A DNA stretch of 64,000 nt, from contig JAIOXZ010000004.1 in the NCBI GenBank assembly GCA_021741355.1, forward strand, positions 62,001-126,000. The letters run 5' to 3'. The notes beneath the pieces were generated by a model that worked only from the letters and a program-made list of their open reading frames with translations, was not told where the DNA came from and ran no database searches. The stretch is from Caulobacter sp. Its GTDB lineage: Bacteria > Pseudomonadota > Alphaproteobacteria > Caulobacterales > Caulobacteraceae. Below are positions 25,329-34,733 of this stretch, piece by piece (position 1 is the first letter of the stretch; every line of letters starts with the position of its first letter). The translations under genes were made by a program, and so were the position numbers.

Positions 25329-27122
25329 CTAGTCGTCCGGCTTGTCGTCGGGCGTGGTCATCGGCAGGTCCTGGTTGGCGAAGCGTTTCAGCAGTTCAAT
25401 GTACTCTTGAACAAGGTGGTCGCGGAGCGCCGGCGCGGCCCAGTATGGATTCATGAACACGCAGCGGATCATGGTCAGGCTGTCTTCGTCGGCGGCCCCG
25501 CCGTACCTGGCGACATGGCGCTCGACCTGAGCAAGGTAGTCGACGCCCAAACGGGTCCTCGATACGGCGAAGGCGTCGGAGGTCCTGAACGCCTCGAACA
25601 AGGCTTCGGTGCGCCGATTGGAGGACGACAACGCCTCGCCGTCTTCAGCAATGGAGAAGCAGACGATGTTGGCGTCGCTAGGCTCCAGGAATCGGACGAA
25701 CGGCAGCTCCCGTGAGACAGCGGCCTGGAAATGGCGGCGCGAGCGTATCGTTTCGGCCAGTAGCGTCCCAATACCGGCAGGCCCAAACCCCAGGGTCTTG
25801 CCGGTCAGCCAGACCGCCGCCGCACCGCCGGCTGAACGTGATCCTTCCAGTGTGGACGACCACTTGTCCTGCCCCATCTCGGGTCGGTCGAGATAGGGCG
25901 CGTCGAATGCGGACACGACGTAGCGGCCAGCATCGCGGGTCAGGAACGCGCCGCAGGCATAGGGCACATAGCCCAGTTTGTGCGGATCGATGGTGATGGA
26001 GTCCGCGCGACCGATGGCCCCGAGCGCACGCGCAAGGTCTATTCCGAGCACGGCTTCGTCCAACCCGCCGAGAAGGCTGCACAGAAAGCCGCCATAGGCG
26101 GCGTCCACATGACGCCAGATGCGCCAGCCGCGCTCCTGCTCCCACCGCTCAAGCAGATCGTGCAGGCCGTCGATCGGATCGATCTCGCCGGTCTCGGTCG
26201 TCCCGGCGACGCTGACCGCCATCAGCACTGGCCGGCCCTCTGCCTTCGCCCTGAAGACCAGACCCTCGAACGCGGTCAGGTCCAGTCTTCCCTGGTCGTC
26301 GAGCGCAATGCTCCAGAAGGATTCCTCGCCCAGGCCGAAGACGCTGGCTGCCTTTCGCCACGAGTAGTGTTTGTTGCCTGGAACCAGGACCACCGGGCCG
26401 AGGTAGGCCCGCCCCGACGCTTGGCTGATCCGGCGGAACACCTCGGGCGGGTTGCTGGCCACGGCGCTGTAGCGCCGCAACACATCGTCGGTCAGTCCGT
26501 GGGCGCCCCAAAGGGAGCGGAAGCGGTCCCAGCCCATATGCGCGGCGGCGAAGACATCGAGCGGCTCGCCGGTTGTCTCGCTGATGAAAAGCGCCAGGCT
26601 CAGCCAATGGTCCAGACGGTAGCGGGCCCGCCAGACAGCCTCGAAGTTGGCGACAGTGCCGCCTGAGGTGAAATGCCCCTGAGCCTGGCTTCGGTCGTAG
26701 CCCAGCATGTCGGCGAGCATACTGATCGCCTCGCGTTCGATGAGGGTGCCGACCTTGCTCGATTCGCGGGTCGTATTGTTGGGGTTGTGCAGTGTCGCGG
26801 CAAGCCAACCCAGCAGCGCCGGCAGGGATAGTTCCGCCTTCATGTGGCCCATGGATCGGGGTGAGTAGCTCGGCGTTTCGGCCGTCAACGCCTCGCAGAG
26901 CTCATTCAGTCGCCGCGACAGCAGTCGATGTTCGCGCCGCAGGACTTCCGCGTTCTGGTCGGGCAACGGTGCGGTGGTCGGGTCCGACGCGAACAGACCC
27001 TTGCGCCAGTTGAACCAGCTATCGAGAACCGCCTCGACTTCGGCGCGTACGCCTACCTCGTTCTCCGACTGCGGCCCGGGAAAGTAGGTCGCGACGATGG
27101 CGGAAGGGGTCAGTTCGGTCAT
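25329..27122 (-). CDS. PLP-dependent group II decarboxylase
   Basis: This 597-residue fold-type I PLP enzyme is of the glutamate/aromatic amino-acid decarboxylase family. Visible motifs are GHFTSGGTVANFEA (phosphate-binding region), HVDAAYGG with the cofactor-contacting Asp, and DPHKLGYVP with the Schiff-base Lys. The ATG at 27122 (MTELTPSAIV) is preferred over 27266, which adds an arginine-rich stretch unlike the family. Substrate is undetermined: glutamate, aspartate, cysteate or aromatic residues are all possible. It is divergent from ubiTUV, with an FNR-like box between them, so it may be induced with them and could aid acid or carbon balance at low oxygen. Confidence 0.82.
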   Translation of the reverse strand: MTELTPSAIVATYFPGPQSENEVGVRAEVEAVLDSWFNWRKGLFASDPTTAPLPDQNAEVLRREHRLLSRRLNELCEALTAETPSYSPRSMGHMKAELSLPALLGWLAATLHNPNNTTRESSKVGTLIEREAISMLADMLGYDRSQAQGHFTSGGTVANFEAVWRARYRLDHWLSLALFISETTGEPLDVFAAAHMGWDRFRSLWGAHGLTDDVLRRYSAVASNPPEVFRRISQASGRAYLGPVVLVPGNKHYSWRKAASVFGLGEESFWSIALDDQGRLDLTAFEGLVFRAKAEGRPVLMAVSVAGTTETGEIDPIDGLHDLLERWEQERGWRIWRHVDAAYGGFLCSLLGGLDEAVLGIDLARALGAIGRADSITIDPHKLGYVPYACGAFLTRDAGRYVVSAFDAPYLDRPEMGQDKWSSTLEGSRSAGGAAAVWLTGKTLGFGPAGIGTLLAETIRSRRHFQAAVSRELPFVRFLEPSDANIVCFSIAEDGEALSSSNRRTEALFEAFRTSDAFAVSRTRLGVDYLAQVERHVARYGGAADEDSLTMIRCVFMNPYWAAPALRDHLVQEYIELLKRFANQDLPMTTPDDKPDD

Positions 27123-27176
27123 GGCCAGTCCGGGAACGGGGACCGGCGATGCTAGCCGAACCGAGAGCGGCCCCGA

Positions 27177-27190
27177 TTGTCGCAAGTCAA
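27177..27190. promoter_or_regulatory. FNR/FixK-like box between decarboxylase and ubiTUV
   Basis: TTGTCGCAAGTCAA differs from the TTGAC-N4-GTCAA form at one base in the left half. It lies 55 nt from the decarboxylase start and 124 nt from ubiT, in the divergent promoter region, so it could serve either. Weaker than the boxes at 9088 and 18595. Confidence 0.45.
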
Positions 27191-27313
27191 CTGCAGATCT
27201 CCCGGCCCTGCGGCGTCGAAGTGAGCGGCCCGCCAATGGGTCAAGCCACGGGCTGACCGACGTCATTCGCGCGCCGGGCTGGCCCGTCTAGCCTTGGCTG
27301 CCAAGGAGCAAGC

Positions 27314-27862
27314 ATGCGCAGACGACGAACTCGACCATACATCGCGGCCCGTGAACCAGGGGCGGATCACGACGTGCTGGCGAGCGCCATGATTGCCTGG
27401 CGCGGACCGGTTGAGGCACTGCTGACTCTCTCGCTTCGCGGGCTCGCCCGCCGCTGTCCGGCCGCCTTCGCCCGGTTGGGTGATCATCAGGCGTCGACCT
27501 ATCTGCTTGCCCCGGCGGATATGCCGATCGCCTTCACTCTCGCGCCGCATCCGCAACATGGCGCGATCCGGGTCGTCCGGCGTGGGGCGGCCGGGGTCCA
27601 TATCGCCAGGGTGTCAGCGCCGCTGGTCGATCTGCTGGCGCTGTTTGACGGGTCCCTTGACGCGGACGCGGCCTTCTTCTGCCGGTCGATCCATGTCGAG
27701 GGCGACGTCGGCGCGGTCATGGCCCTGCACAATGCGCTGGAATCGGCCGACCTGCGTCTGGTCGATCTGCTGCCGCTACCAGCGGGACATGACGCGGCCA
27801 ATGCCATTCTGGCTCACCTGATGCGCGCCGCTCGTCGTCGCCCGGCGTCCGGTTGGGTCTGA
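27314..27862 (+). CDS. ubiT: Anaerobic ubiquinone biosynthesis accessory factor UbiT (SCP2)
   Basis: This 182-residue SCP2-domain protein lies directly ahead of ubiU and ubiV. Its size and fold match UbiT, the lipid-binding partner needed for O2-independent ubiquinone synthesis. The pattern IHVEGDVGAVMALHNALESAD in the last third is the conserved SCP2 segment. AAGGAG lies 6 nt before the ATG, within a perfect inverted repeat (CCTTGGC-T-GCCAAGG) that could mask the site. ubiU follows 3 nt after its stop. It would bring the hydrophobic intermediate to the UbiUV hydroxylase. Confidence 0.85.
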   Translation: MRRRRTRPYIAAREPGADHDVLASAMIAWRGPVEALLTLSLRGLARRCPAAFARLGDHQASTYLLAPADMPIAFTLAPHPQHGAIRVVRRGAAGVHIARVSAPLVDLLALFDGSLDADAAFFCRSIHVEGDVGAVMALHNALESADLRLVDLLPLPAGHDAANAILAHLMRAARRRPASGWV

Positions 27863-27865
27863 GGG

Positions 27866-28858
27866 ATGGGTTCCATTGAACTGGTCTGTCCGGCCGGATC
27901 GCCCGCCATGCTTCGCGCCGCCGTTGAGGCAGGCGCGGACAGCGTCTATTGCGGACTGCGCGACGAGACCAACGCGCGCAATTTCCCTGGATTGAACTTC
28001 GACCGGGCAGAGCTCATTGAAGCGACGCGGTGGGCCCATGGGCGGGGCGCCAAGGTGCTGGTCGCCATCAACACATTCGCCCGCGCTGGCCAGACCGATC
28101 TGTGGAAGCGTTCCGTCGACACTGCCGTCGCCGCTGCGGCGGATGCGATCATCGCCGCCGACCTGGGTGTCCTGGCCTACGCCCACGAAGCCCATCCCCG
28201 CGCGCGGCTGCATCTGTCCGTCCAGGCAGCAGCCAATTCGTCGGACGCCATCCGGTTCTACGCGGAGGCCTACGGTGTAAAGCGGGTCGTTCTGCCCCGG
28301 GTGCTGTCCGCCCCCGAAATCGCCGCACTTATCAAGGAGACGCCGGTCGAGATTGAGGCGTTTGTCTTTGGCGGCCTGTGCGTCATGGCCGAGGGACGTT
28401 GCGCGCTGTCATCCTACGCCACGGGCCGGTCGCCCAATCTCTCCGGCGTCTGCTCGCCGCCGGAAGCGGTGACCTTCGACCGGTCACCGGAGGCCCTGAC
28501 CACCCGACTGGGAGGACTGGCCATCGATCGGCTCGGACCAGGCGACAGCGCCGGCTATCCGACGCTGTGCAAGGGCCGGTTCGACGCCTTCGGACAGACG
28601 GACTATCTGTTCGAGGAGCCGGTGAGCCTCAACGCCATGGGCCTGCTCGCGGCCTTGCGGACGGCGGGCGTGCGGGCGGTCAAGGTCGAGGGACGCCAGC
28701 GTGGGAAGGCCTATGTGGCTCGGGTCGCGGCCGCCTTCCGCGCGGCGATCGACGCCCTCGATCGAGGCGATGACACCACACGTTTCGAGCGCCAGCTCAC
28801 TGATCTGGCCGAAGGGGGCCGTGAGACCGCCGGCGCTTACCGGAAGACCTGGCGATGA
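27866..28858 (+). CDS. ubiU: O2-independent ubiquinone hydroxylase subunit UbiU (U32)
   Basis: This 330-residue U32-peptidase-family protein has four cysteines, Cys172, Cys179, Cys196 and Cys235, spaced 7, 17 and 39 apart. That is the spacing of the [4Fe-4S] ligands of Escherichia coli UbiU. With UbiV it hydroxylates the ubiquinone ring without O2, using prephenate as oxygen source in E. coli. Catalytic peptidase activity is not expected. It overlaps ubiV by 4 nt (ATGA). Having this pathway means the organism keeps a ubiquinone pool at low or no oxygen, consistent with the anaerobic enzymes in the window. Confidence 0.93.
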   Translation: MGSIELVCPAGSPAMLRAAVEAGADSVYCGLRDETNARNFPGLNFDRAELIEATRWAHGRGAKVLVAINTFARAGQTDLWKRSVDTAVAAAADAIIAADLGVLAYAHEAHPRARLHLSVQAAANSSDAIRFYAEAYGVKRVVLPRVLSAPEIAALIKETPVEIEAFVFGGLCVMAEGRCALSSYATGRSPNLSGVCSPPEAVTFDRSPEALTTRLGGLAIDRLGPGDSAGYPTLCKGRFDAFGQTDYLFEEPVSLNAMGLLAALRTAGVRAVKVEGRQRGKAYVARVAAAFRAAIDALDRGDDTTRFERQLTDLAEGGRETAGAYRKTWR

Positions 28859-29760
28859 GCGACATGCCGATCGAACTGTCCCTCGGGCCGCTGCTGTTCA
28901 ACTGGCCGGCGGCGCAGGTCGAGGCCTTCTATGCCCGCATCGCCGAAGCCGCCCCCGTCGATCGGGTCTATCTGGGCGAGGTGGTCTGCGGTAAACGCGC
29001 GCCGCTGCTCGCCGATGCGCTCGCCCGGTCAGCGGAACGTCTCGGCGCCGCCGGAAAGACCGTCGTTTGGTCATCCATGAGCCTGCCGACCAACCCGCGC
29101 GAGCGCCGGGCTGGGCGGACCCTGGCGGCGCTGGACGACCTGGTGGAGATCAACGATATCTCCGCCCTCGCCGACCGGACCCCGGGCGCCCCGTTCGTCG
29201 CCGGCCCCCTGCTGAACGTCTACAACGAGGGCGCCGCCCGAGAGCTCATGGCGCGGGGTTGCGTTCGCCTGTGCGCCAACGTCGAACTGCCGCTGACCTC
29301 GATCGCCAGCCTCGCCAGGGACTGCCCGACCCTCGAGCTGGAAGTGTTCGCCTTCGGGCGGCTACCGCTGGCCCTCTCCGGTCGTTGCTACCATGCCCGC
29401 GCGCACGGTCGTCACCGGGACACCTGCCAGTACGTCTGCGACCAGGACCCCGACGGCATGGCGGTCCGGACCCTCGACGGCCAGGAATTCCTGGCGGTCA
29501 ATGGCGTGCAGACCCTCTCCCACGGCGTCCAGATCGTCGATCTCCCGCCCGCGGTGTTGCGCGAGGCCGGCGTCCGGGCGCTGCGGCTGTCGCCCCATAC
29601 CTGCGACATGGCGGCGATCGCCTTCGCCTTCCGCCGCTTCGTCGATGGCGAGATCGAGGCGGCCGAACTGCGCGCCGCCGTTCGCGAGACCGGCCCGCCT
29701 GGCGCGCTGGTCAGCGGCTATCTGCGCGGCGGGGCGGGTCTGCGGGCGGCGGACCAATGA
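28855..29760 (+). CDS. ubiV: O2-independent ubiquinone hydroxylase subunit UbiV (U32)
   Basis: This 301-residue U32-family partner of UbiU has cluster ligands Cys45, Cys178, Cys191 and Cys195; the last three keep the 13 and 4 spacing known for E. coli UbiV. The GRCYHARAHGRHRDTCQYVC segment holds three of them. The two proteins form a heterodimer in the cytosol. It is the last gene of the ubiTUV unit; a perfect inverted repeat follows about 40 nt after its stop. Confidence 0.92.
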   Translation: MSDMPIELSLGPLLFNWPAAQVEAFYARIAEAAPVDRVYLGEVVCGKRAPLLADALARSAERLGAAGKTVVWSSMSLPTNPRERRAGRTLAALDDLVEINDISALADRTPGAPFVAGPLLNVYNEGAARELMARGCVRLCANVELPLTSIASLARDCPTLELEVFAFGRLPLALSGRCYHARAHGRHRDTCQYVCDQDPDGMAVRTLDGQEFLAVNGVQTLSHGVQIVDLPPAVLREAGVRALRLSPHTCDMAAIAFAFRRFVDGEIEAAELRAAVRETGPPGALVSGYLRGGAGLRAADQ

Positions 29761-29799
29761 CGGGCGATGTCCGGGCGCGGCGGATGATCCCTGACGCCG

Positions 29800-29815
29800 C
29801 TGACCTGGGGGTCAG
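29800..29815. promoter_or_regulatory. Perfect inverted repeat between ubiV and the TPP enzyme
   Basis: CTGACC-TGGG-GGTCAG forms 6-bp arms around a 4-nt loop, 78-93 nt before the next start. No T-tract follows, so it is more likely an operator or weak pause hairpin than a terminator. The half-site resembles, but does not match, the FNR TTGAC form. Confidence 0.35.
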
Positions 29816-29892
29816 ATCAATGCCGCGCCCTTCCGGCGGGCGTCTGCTTCAGGCCTGCGGGACCGCTGAGACCGGACGACGGAGGTAAGGCC

Positions 29893-31596
29893 ATGACCCA
29901 GTTTGTGCACGACCGAATGCTTGAGCTGATGGAGGCCGAGGGTCTCAAGACCCTGTTTGGCATCCCCGATCCCAGTTTCGCGGCGATGTTCATCGCCGCC
30001 GAGGCGCGCGGCTGGCGCGTGATCGCCCCGCACCACGAACAGGCCGGCGCCTTCATGGCCGACGGCATGTGGCGAGTGACCGGAATTCCGGGCGTTGTGG
30101 TGGGCAACCAGGGGCCTGGCGTCGCCAACCTCGTCGCCGGAGCGATCTGCGCGGCCAAGGAGAACACCCCGACCCTGTTTATCGCCGGCCAGCGGCAAAG
30201 GGTTTTCGAGCAACATGTCCGAAAGGGGCGTTTTCAGTACACCCGCCAGCCGCGCTATTTCGAGGAGGCGATGAAGTACGTCGGGGTGATCGAGTTCGCC
30301 GAGCAGGTGGATGAGGTCTTTCACGAGGCCTTCCGACGCGCTCTGTCCGGAACCCCGGGGCCAGTCTACATCGAGTATCCGATGAGCGTGATGCAGACGC
30401 CGCTGGAGCTGGGCGCCGCGCCACGACCGGACAGCTATCGCCTAATCCGGCAAGCGGCCGACCCGAACAGGCTCGCTGAAGCGGTCGCGCTGATACGGGC
30501 GGCGACCTCACCAATTCTGCTGGTCGGGCAGGGGGTGTTCGTTTCCCGCGCGCATGACGCGGTGGCCGAACTGGCGAGGGTCCTTGAATGCCCCGTCATC
30601 CAGACCCCGGGCGGCGCCACGGTGCTGCCGGGCCTGGAACACCGGACCTTTCCCTACGCCTCGCCCATGGGGGGGGAGTCGGTCGCGCGCGCCGATCTGG
30701 TCATCGCCGTCGGCACCGAGATCGGCGAGCCGGTCCACTTCGGGGTCGGCCGCCACTGGGCCAAGGGCGATACGGCGCGCAAATGGATCTACATCGAGCG
30801 CGATCCGCTGGCGATCGGCGTCAACCGGCCCATCGACGCGCCACTGGTGGGCGACCTTCGCGATGTCGTTCCGCAACTGGTCGCGCCGGTCCGGGCCCTG
30901 AACCGCAAGCCATCGCCCGCGCTTCTCGCCGCGGAGGCGGCGTTCCGCGACTTCAAGGCGCTGCTCCTGGCCTCCGCGCCCACGACAGTTTCGCCAATTC
31001 ATCCGGCGCGCTTCGCCATCGAGGCCACCAAGGGACTTCCCGAGGATGCGGTGATCGTTCGCGACGGCGGCTCGGTCAGCATCTTTACCGGCGCCTACGG
31101 CCAGATCGCGCCCAGGGATTTGCTGTGGTGCCAGAACTTCGGCCACCTCGGCACCGGTCTGCCACATGCCATCGGCGCGCAGATCGCCGTGGGTGACCAG
31201 CGGCGCGTGGTTTTGATCACCGGGGATTCTTCGTTCCTGTTCCACATATCGGAGCTGGAGACGGCGGTGCGAAAGCAGCTGCCGGTCGTCTGCATCGTCG
31301 GTTGCGACTATTCCTGGGGACTTGAAGTCGCCGTCTACAGGGCCGCCTTCGGGCCGCAGTCGCCGGAGACCGAGGCCCACTGGGGCGACCAGGTGCGACT
31401 GGACAAGGTCGCCGAGGGCTTCGGCGCCTACGGCGAGTTCGTCGAGCGGGCCAAAGACATCGGGCCGGCGGTCGAGCGCGCGCTCAAGAGCGGTCGGCCC
31501 GCCGTCGTCCAGGTTCCGATCGACGCCCTGGCCAACGCCGCGGAAGTCCCCGGCTTCGACGAGTTCGCTTCCTGGTACGGTGATGGCGGCTATTGA
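29893..31596 (+). CDS. Thiamine-pyrophosphate enzyme, acetolactate-synthase fold
   Basis: This 567-residue protein has the three-domain PYR-central-PP plan of acetolactate synthase, benzoylformate decarboxylase and oxalyl-CoA decarboxylase. The cofactor-activating Glu is present (APHHEQAGAFMADG). The TPP/Mg motif starts GDSSFLFH, but where most members have NN about 27 residues later this one has CD (IVGCDYSWG), so metal coordination may be altered. GGAGG lies 6 nt before the ATG. It is on the same strand as ubiTUV; whether it shares their promoter is unclear. A 2-oxoacid decarboxylase or carboligase role is likely, substrate unknown. Confidence 0.8.
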   Translation: MTQFVHDRMLELMEAEGLKTLFGIPDPSFAAMFIAAEARGWRVIAPHHEQAGAFMADGMWRVTGIPGVVVGNQGPGVANLVAGAICAAKENTPTLFIAGQRQRVFEQHVRKGRFQYTRQPRYFEEAMKYVGVIEFAEQVDEVFHEAFRRALSGTPGPVYIEYPMSVMQTPLELGAAPRPDSYRLIRQAADPNRLAEAVALIRAATSPILLVGQGVFVSRAHDAVAELARVLECPVIQTPGGATVLPGLEHRTFPYASPMGGESVARADLVIAVGTEIGEPVHFGVGRHWAKGDTARKWIYIERDPLAIGVNRPIDAPLVGDLRDVVPQLVAPVRALNRKPSPALLAAEAAFRDFKALLLASAPTTVSPIHPARFAIEATKGLPEDAVIVRDGGSVSIFTGAYGQIAPRDLLWCQNFGHLGTGLPHAIGAQIAVGDQRRVVLITGDSSFLFHISELETAVRKQLPVVCIVGCDYSWGLEVAVYRAAFGPQSPETEAHWGDQVRLDKVAEGFGAYGEFVERAKDIGPAVERALKSGRPAVVQVPIDALANAAEVPGFDEFASWYGDGGY

Positions 31597-31715
31597 GGTG
31601 GGCGCTTCGACCAGCTCGCCGCGAGCTGGTGACTGGTGGCCGGGCCGACTTAACGTAGCGGCACTCTCAAGCGTATCATTCCGCGGCCAATGCCGCTGTC
31701 GCAACCGGGACGCCC

Positions 31716-32939
31716 ATGCCACGAGCCGTACTGCTGATCCTCGATTCGCTCGGCGTTGGCGCCCTGCCGGACGCCGCGCAGTTTGATGATGTGGGCGCCA
31801 ACACCTTGGGCCATATCGCGGCGCGGTGCGCGCAGGGCGACGCCGACGTCAATCGCCGTGGGCCCCTGCGGACGCCGAACCTGGTGCGGCTCGGCCTGGG
31901 TCTGGCCGCGCGACTGGCCAGCGGCGACCTGCCGGCGGGCTTCGCCCCCGATGTCCGCGCCATCGGCGCCTGGGGCGCGGCGCGTGAATTGTCGACGGGC
32001 AAGGACACCACATCCGGTCATTGGGAAATGATGGGCGTGCCGATGCTGGAGGAGTGGGGCTATTTCCGCGAGCGTGAAAACAGCGCGCCCGCCCAACTGC
32101 TCGATGCTCTGGCGACGCGCGCGGGCATTCCCGGCTGGCTCGGAAATCGCCATGCCTCGGGCACCACGATCATCGCGGAACTCGGCGAGGAGCATGTCCT
32201 CAGCGGCAAGCCGATAGTCTACACCTCCGCCGATTCAGTCGTTCAGATCGCCGCGCACGAAACCGCGTTTGGGCTCGAGCGCCTGTACCGGCTGTGCGAG
32301 ATTGCCCGCGAGCTGGTGGACGACTATCGTATCGGACGGGTGATCGCCCGTCCTTTCGTCGGCCACAACGCGGGCAGTTTTCGGCGCAGTCACAATCGCC
32401 GCGACTATTCGGCGCCGCCGCCGTCGCCCACGCTGCTGGATCGGCTATGTGAAGCCGGTGGGGCGGTGCACGGCATCGGGAAGATCCCCGACATTTTCGC
32501 CCACAGCGGCATCTCGCACGAGATCAAGGCGCATGGCGTCGACGGCCTGTTCGACGCCACGCTGGAGACGCTCGGGCGGTGCGCCGACCACGGCCTGGTG
32601 TTCACCAACTTCGTCGATTTCGATTCCGAGTACGGCCATCGCCGCGATGTCGCCGGCTACGCCGCCGCGCTGGAATATTTCGACGGGCGCATCCCCGAGC
32701 TGCTGACGGCGCTGGCGGCGGACGACCTGCTGATTCTCAGCGCCGACCACGGCAACGATCCGACCTGGCCAGGCAGCGACCACACCCGTGAGCACGTGCC
32801 GATCCTCGCGTTCGGGGCCGGCGTCCCGGCCGGCGGTATCGGCATTCGCGACAGCTTCGCCGACATCGGCCAGAGCCTCGCCGAGCACCTTGGCGTTCCG
32901 CCATTGCAGTACGGCCACTCCTTTCTGGAGCGCCCATGA
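31716..32939 (+). CDS. deoB: Phosphopentomutase
   Basis: This 407-residue alkaline-phosphatase-superfamily mutase has the metal and nucleophile motif [14 protein letters not shown] at the N-terminus, [13 protein letters not shown] (phosphate-accepting Thr region) and [19 protein letters not shown] near the C-terminus, all typical of DeoB. It interconverts (deoxy)ribose 1-phosphate and 5-phosphate, linking nucleoside phosphorolysis to the aldolase. It overlaps the next gene by 4 nt and heads a six-gene nucleoside catabolic operon. Confidence 0.95.
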   Translation: MPRAVLLILDSLGVGALPDAAQFDDVGANTLGHIAARCAQGDADVNRRGPLRTPNLVRLGLGLAARLASGDLPAGFAPDVRAIGAWGAARELSTGKDTTSGHWEMMGVPMLEEWGYFRERENSAPAQLLDALATRAGIPGWLGNRHASGTTIIAELGEEHVLSGKPIVYTSADSVVQIAAHETAFGLERLYRLCEIARELVDDYRIGRVIARPFVGHNAGSFRRSHNRRDYSAPPPSPTLLDRLCEAGGAVHGIGKIPDIFAHSGISHEIKAHGVDGLFDATLETLGRCADHGLVFTNFVDFDSEYGHRRDVAGYAAALEYFDGRIPELLTALAADDLLILSADHGNDPTWPGSDHTREHVPILAFGAGVPAGGIGIRDSFADIGQSLAEHLGVPPLQYGHSFLERP

Positions 32940-33643
32940 GCACACCCCACATCGACGCCGCCGATGGCGCGTTCGCGCCCACCGTGCTGTTTCCCGGCGA
33001 TCCGCTGCGGGCGCAGCACATCGCCCAGCGGTTCCTCACCGACGCGGTGCAAGTCACCTCGGCGCGCAACATGTTCGGCTACACCGGGCTCTATCGCGGC
33101 CAGCCCGTTTCGGTCATGGGCTCGGGCATGGGCATTGCTTCCAGCTCGATCTACGCGACCGAGCTCATTCGTCATTATGGCGTGAAGCGCATCGTGCGGG
33201 TGGGCACTTGTGGGGCGGTGAGCGACGGTCTCGCGCTTGGCGACCTGGTGCTGGCGCTGTCGGCCAGCACGGACTCCAATGTAAACCGGCTGCGCTTCGC
33301 CGGCATGGATTACGCCGCCGGCGCCAGTTATTCGTTGCTGCGCGGCGTGGCCGATCAGGCTGAGCGCGTCGGAGTTCCCGTCCACGTCGGTAATGTCTTT
33401 TCCACCGACCTGTTCTATTCGCCGAACCCGAACATCGCCGACACGCTCGCGGCGATGGGAATTCTCGCCGTCGAGATGGAAGCGGCGGGCCTGTACGGTC
33501 TGGCCGCCGAGTTCGGCGCCCAGGCGCTGGCCGTGCTGACCGTGTCGGACCACCTGCGCCGCGACGCGCACATGGATGTCCACCAGCGGCAGACCGGCGT
33601 CGACGCCATGACCGAACTGACGCTCGACGCGCTGTGTGCCTGA
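32936..33643 (+). CDS. deoD: Purine-nucleoside phosphorylase, DeoD type
   Basis: This 235-residue hexameric-type phosphorylase carries the phosphate-binding start ([14 protein letters not shown]), [25 protein letters not shown], and VEMEAAGLY with the ribose-binding Glu. The SDHLRRD segment holds the Asp that protonates the purine. It splits purine (deoxy)nucleosides to base and (deoxy)ribose 1-phosphate, the substrate of DeoB encoded just upstream. Confidence 0.95.
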   Translation: MSTPHIDAADGAFAPTVLFPGDPLRAQHIAQRFLTDAVQVTSARNMFGYTGLYRGQPVSVMGSGMGIASSSIYATELIRHYGVKRIVRVGTCGAVSDGLALGDLVLALSASTDSNVNRLRFAGMDYAAGASYSLLRGVADQAERVGVPVHVGNVFSTDLFYSPNPNIADTLAAMGILAVEMEAAGLYGLAAEFGAQALAVLTVSDHLRRDAHMDVHQRQTGVDAMTELTLDALCA

Positions 33644-33767
33644 CCACCGGATGGAAGGCCCCGTCGGCGTCGGGCCCATCTCGCTTGATTCATGACAAGG
33701 TCAAAGGCCGGCAAATGGACGAGAATTTTGGGATCACGGCTCCCTTCACCATGGACCACCGCGCGCG

Positions 33768-34733
33768 ATGACGAGCTCCCGGCCGCCAAATCCGCGGCGC
33801 AACGACGGCTGCACCCTCGATCTTGACTGGCTCGGCGGCCTGCGCGTCAACCGCAATGCTTCCGACCGCCGCGCGGCCAGCCTGGCGGCGCGGCGTTCAG
33901 TAAAGAAAGAGCACCAGGCGGCGTGGCTGATCCAGGCGGTCAGGTGCATGGACCTGACCACGCTTGGCGGCGACGACACGCCCGGCCGGGTCGACCGTCT
34001 GTGTCGCAAAGCGCTTCGGCCGCTGCGCGCGGACATCGCCGAGGCCCTGGGCGTCAGCGGGGTCCAGGTTGGCGCCGTGTGCGTCTATCACGAGATGATC
34101 GCGCCGGCTCTGCGCTCTCTGGGCGGCTGCGATCTGCCCATCGCCGCGGTGTCCACGGGCTTTCCGGCCGGCCTTTCGAGTTTTGAAACCCGGCTGCGCG
34201 AGGTGGAGCTCTCGGTCGCCGCCGGCGCCCGCGAGATCGACATCGTGATCACGCGTCAGCACGTCCTCACCGGCGACTGGCAAACCCTCTACGATGAGGT
34301 GCGCGCCTATCGGCAGGCGTGCGGCGAGGCGCATGTGAAGGCCATCCTCGCCACCGGCGACCTGGTGACCCTGGAGAACGTCGCCAGGGCCTCGTGGGCC
34401 TGCATGATGGCCGGGGCCGACTTCATCAAGACCTCGACCGGCAAGGAAGCCGTCAACGCGACCCTTCCGGTGGCGCTGACCATGCTGCGGGCGATCCGCG
34501 AATACGCCGAGCAAACGGGTTACCAGGTCGGCTTCAAGCCGGCCGGCGGAGTCAGCTCGGCCAAGGCGGCGTTGCAGTACCTCATCCTGATGAAGGAAGA
34601 GCTGGGTATCGAATGGATGCGGCCTCAGCTGTTCCGGATCGGCGCCTCCAGCCTGTTGACCGACATCGAACGCCAGCTTGAGCACTTCGTCACCGGCCAG
34701 TACTCGGCGGCCCACCGCCACGCCATGCCGTGA
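33768..34733 (+). CDS. deoC: Deoxyribose-phosphate aldolase, long form
   Basis: This class I aldolase has the catalytic lysines in VKAILATG, FIKTSTGK (Schiff base) and GFKPAGGV. It cleaves deoxyribose 5-phosphate to acetaldehyde and glyceraldehyde 3-phosphate. At 321 residues it belongs to the longer forms, with an N-terminal extension of about 50 residues over the 259-residue E. coli enzyme. The acetaldehyde is the natural substrate of the aldehyde dehydrogenase gene that starts in its stop codon (GTGA at 34730). A weak FNR-like sequence at 33685-33698 precedes it but is probably chance. Confidence 0.93.
   Translation: MTSSRPPNPRRNDGCTLDLDWLGGLRVNRNASDRRAASLAARRSVKKEHQAAWLIQAVRCMDLTTLGGDDTPGRVDRLCRKALRPLRADIAEALGVSGVQVGAVCVYHEMIAPALRSLGGCDLPIAAVSTGFPAGLSSFETRLREVELSVAAGAREIDIVITRQHVLTGDWQTLYDEVRAYRQACGEAHVKAILATGDLVTLENVARASWACMMAGADFIKTSTGKEAVNATLPVALTMLRAIREYAEQTGYQVGFKPAGGVSSAKAALQYLILMKEELGIEWMRPQLFRIGASSLLTDIERQLEHFVTGQYSAAHRHAMP

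Noticed and set aside
33685..33698. FNR-like sequence TTGATTCATGACAA between deoD and deoC
   Set aside because: One mismatch in the right half and a position inside a catabolic operon with no other anaerobic link; probably chance.
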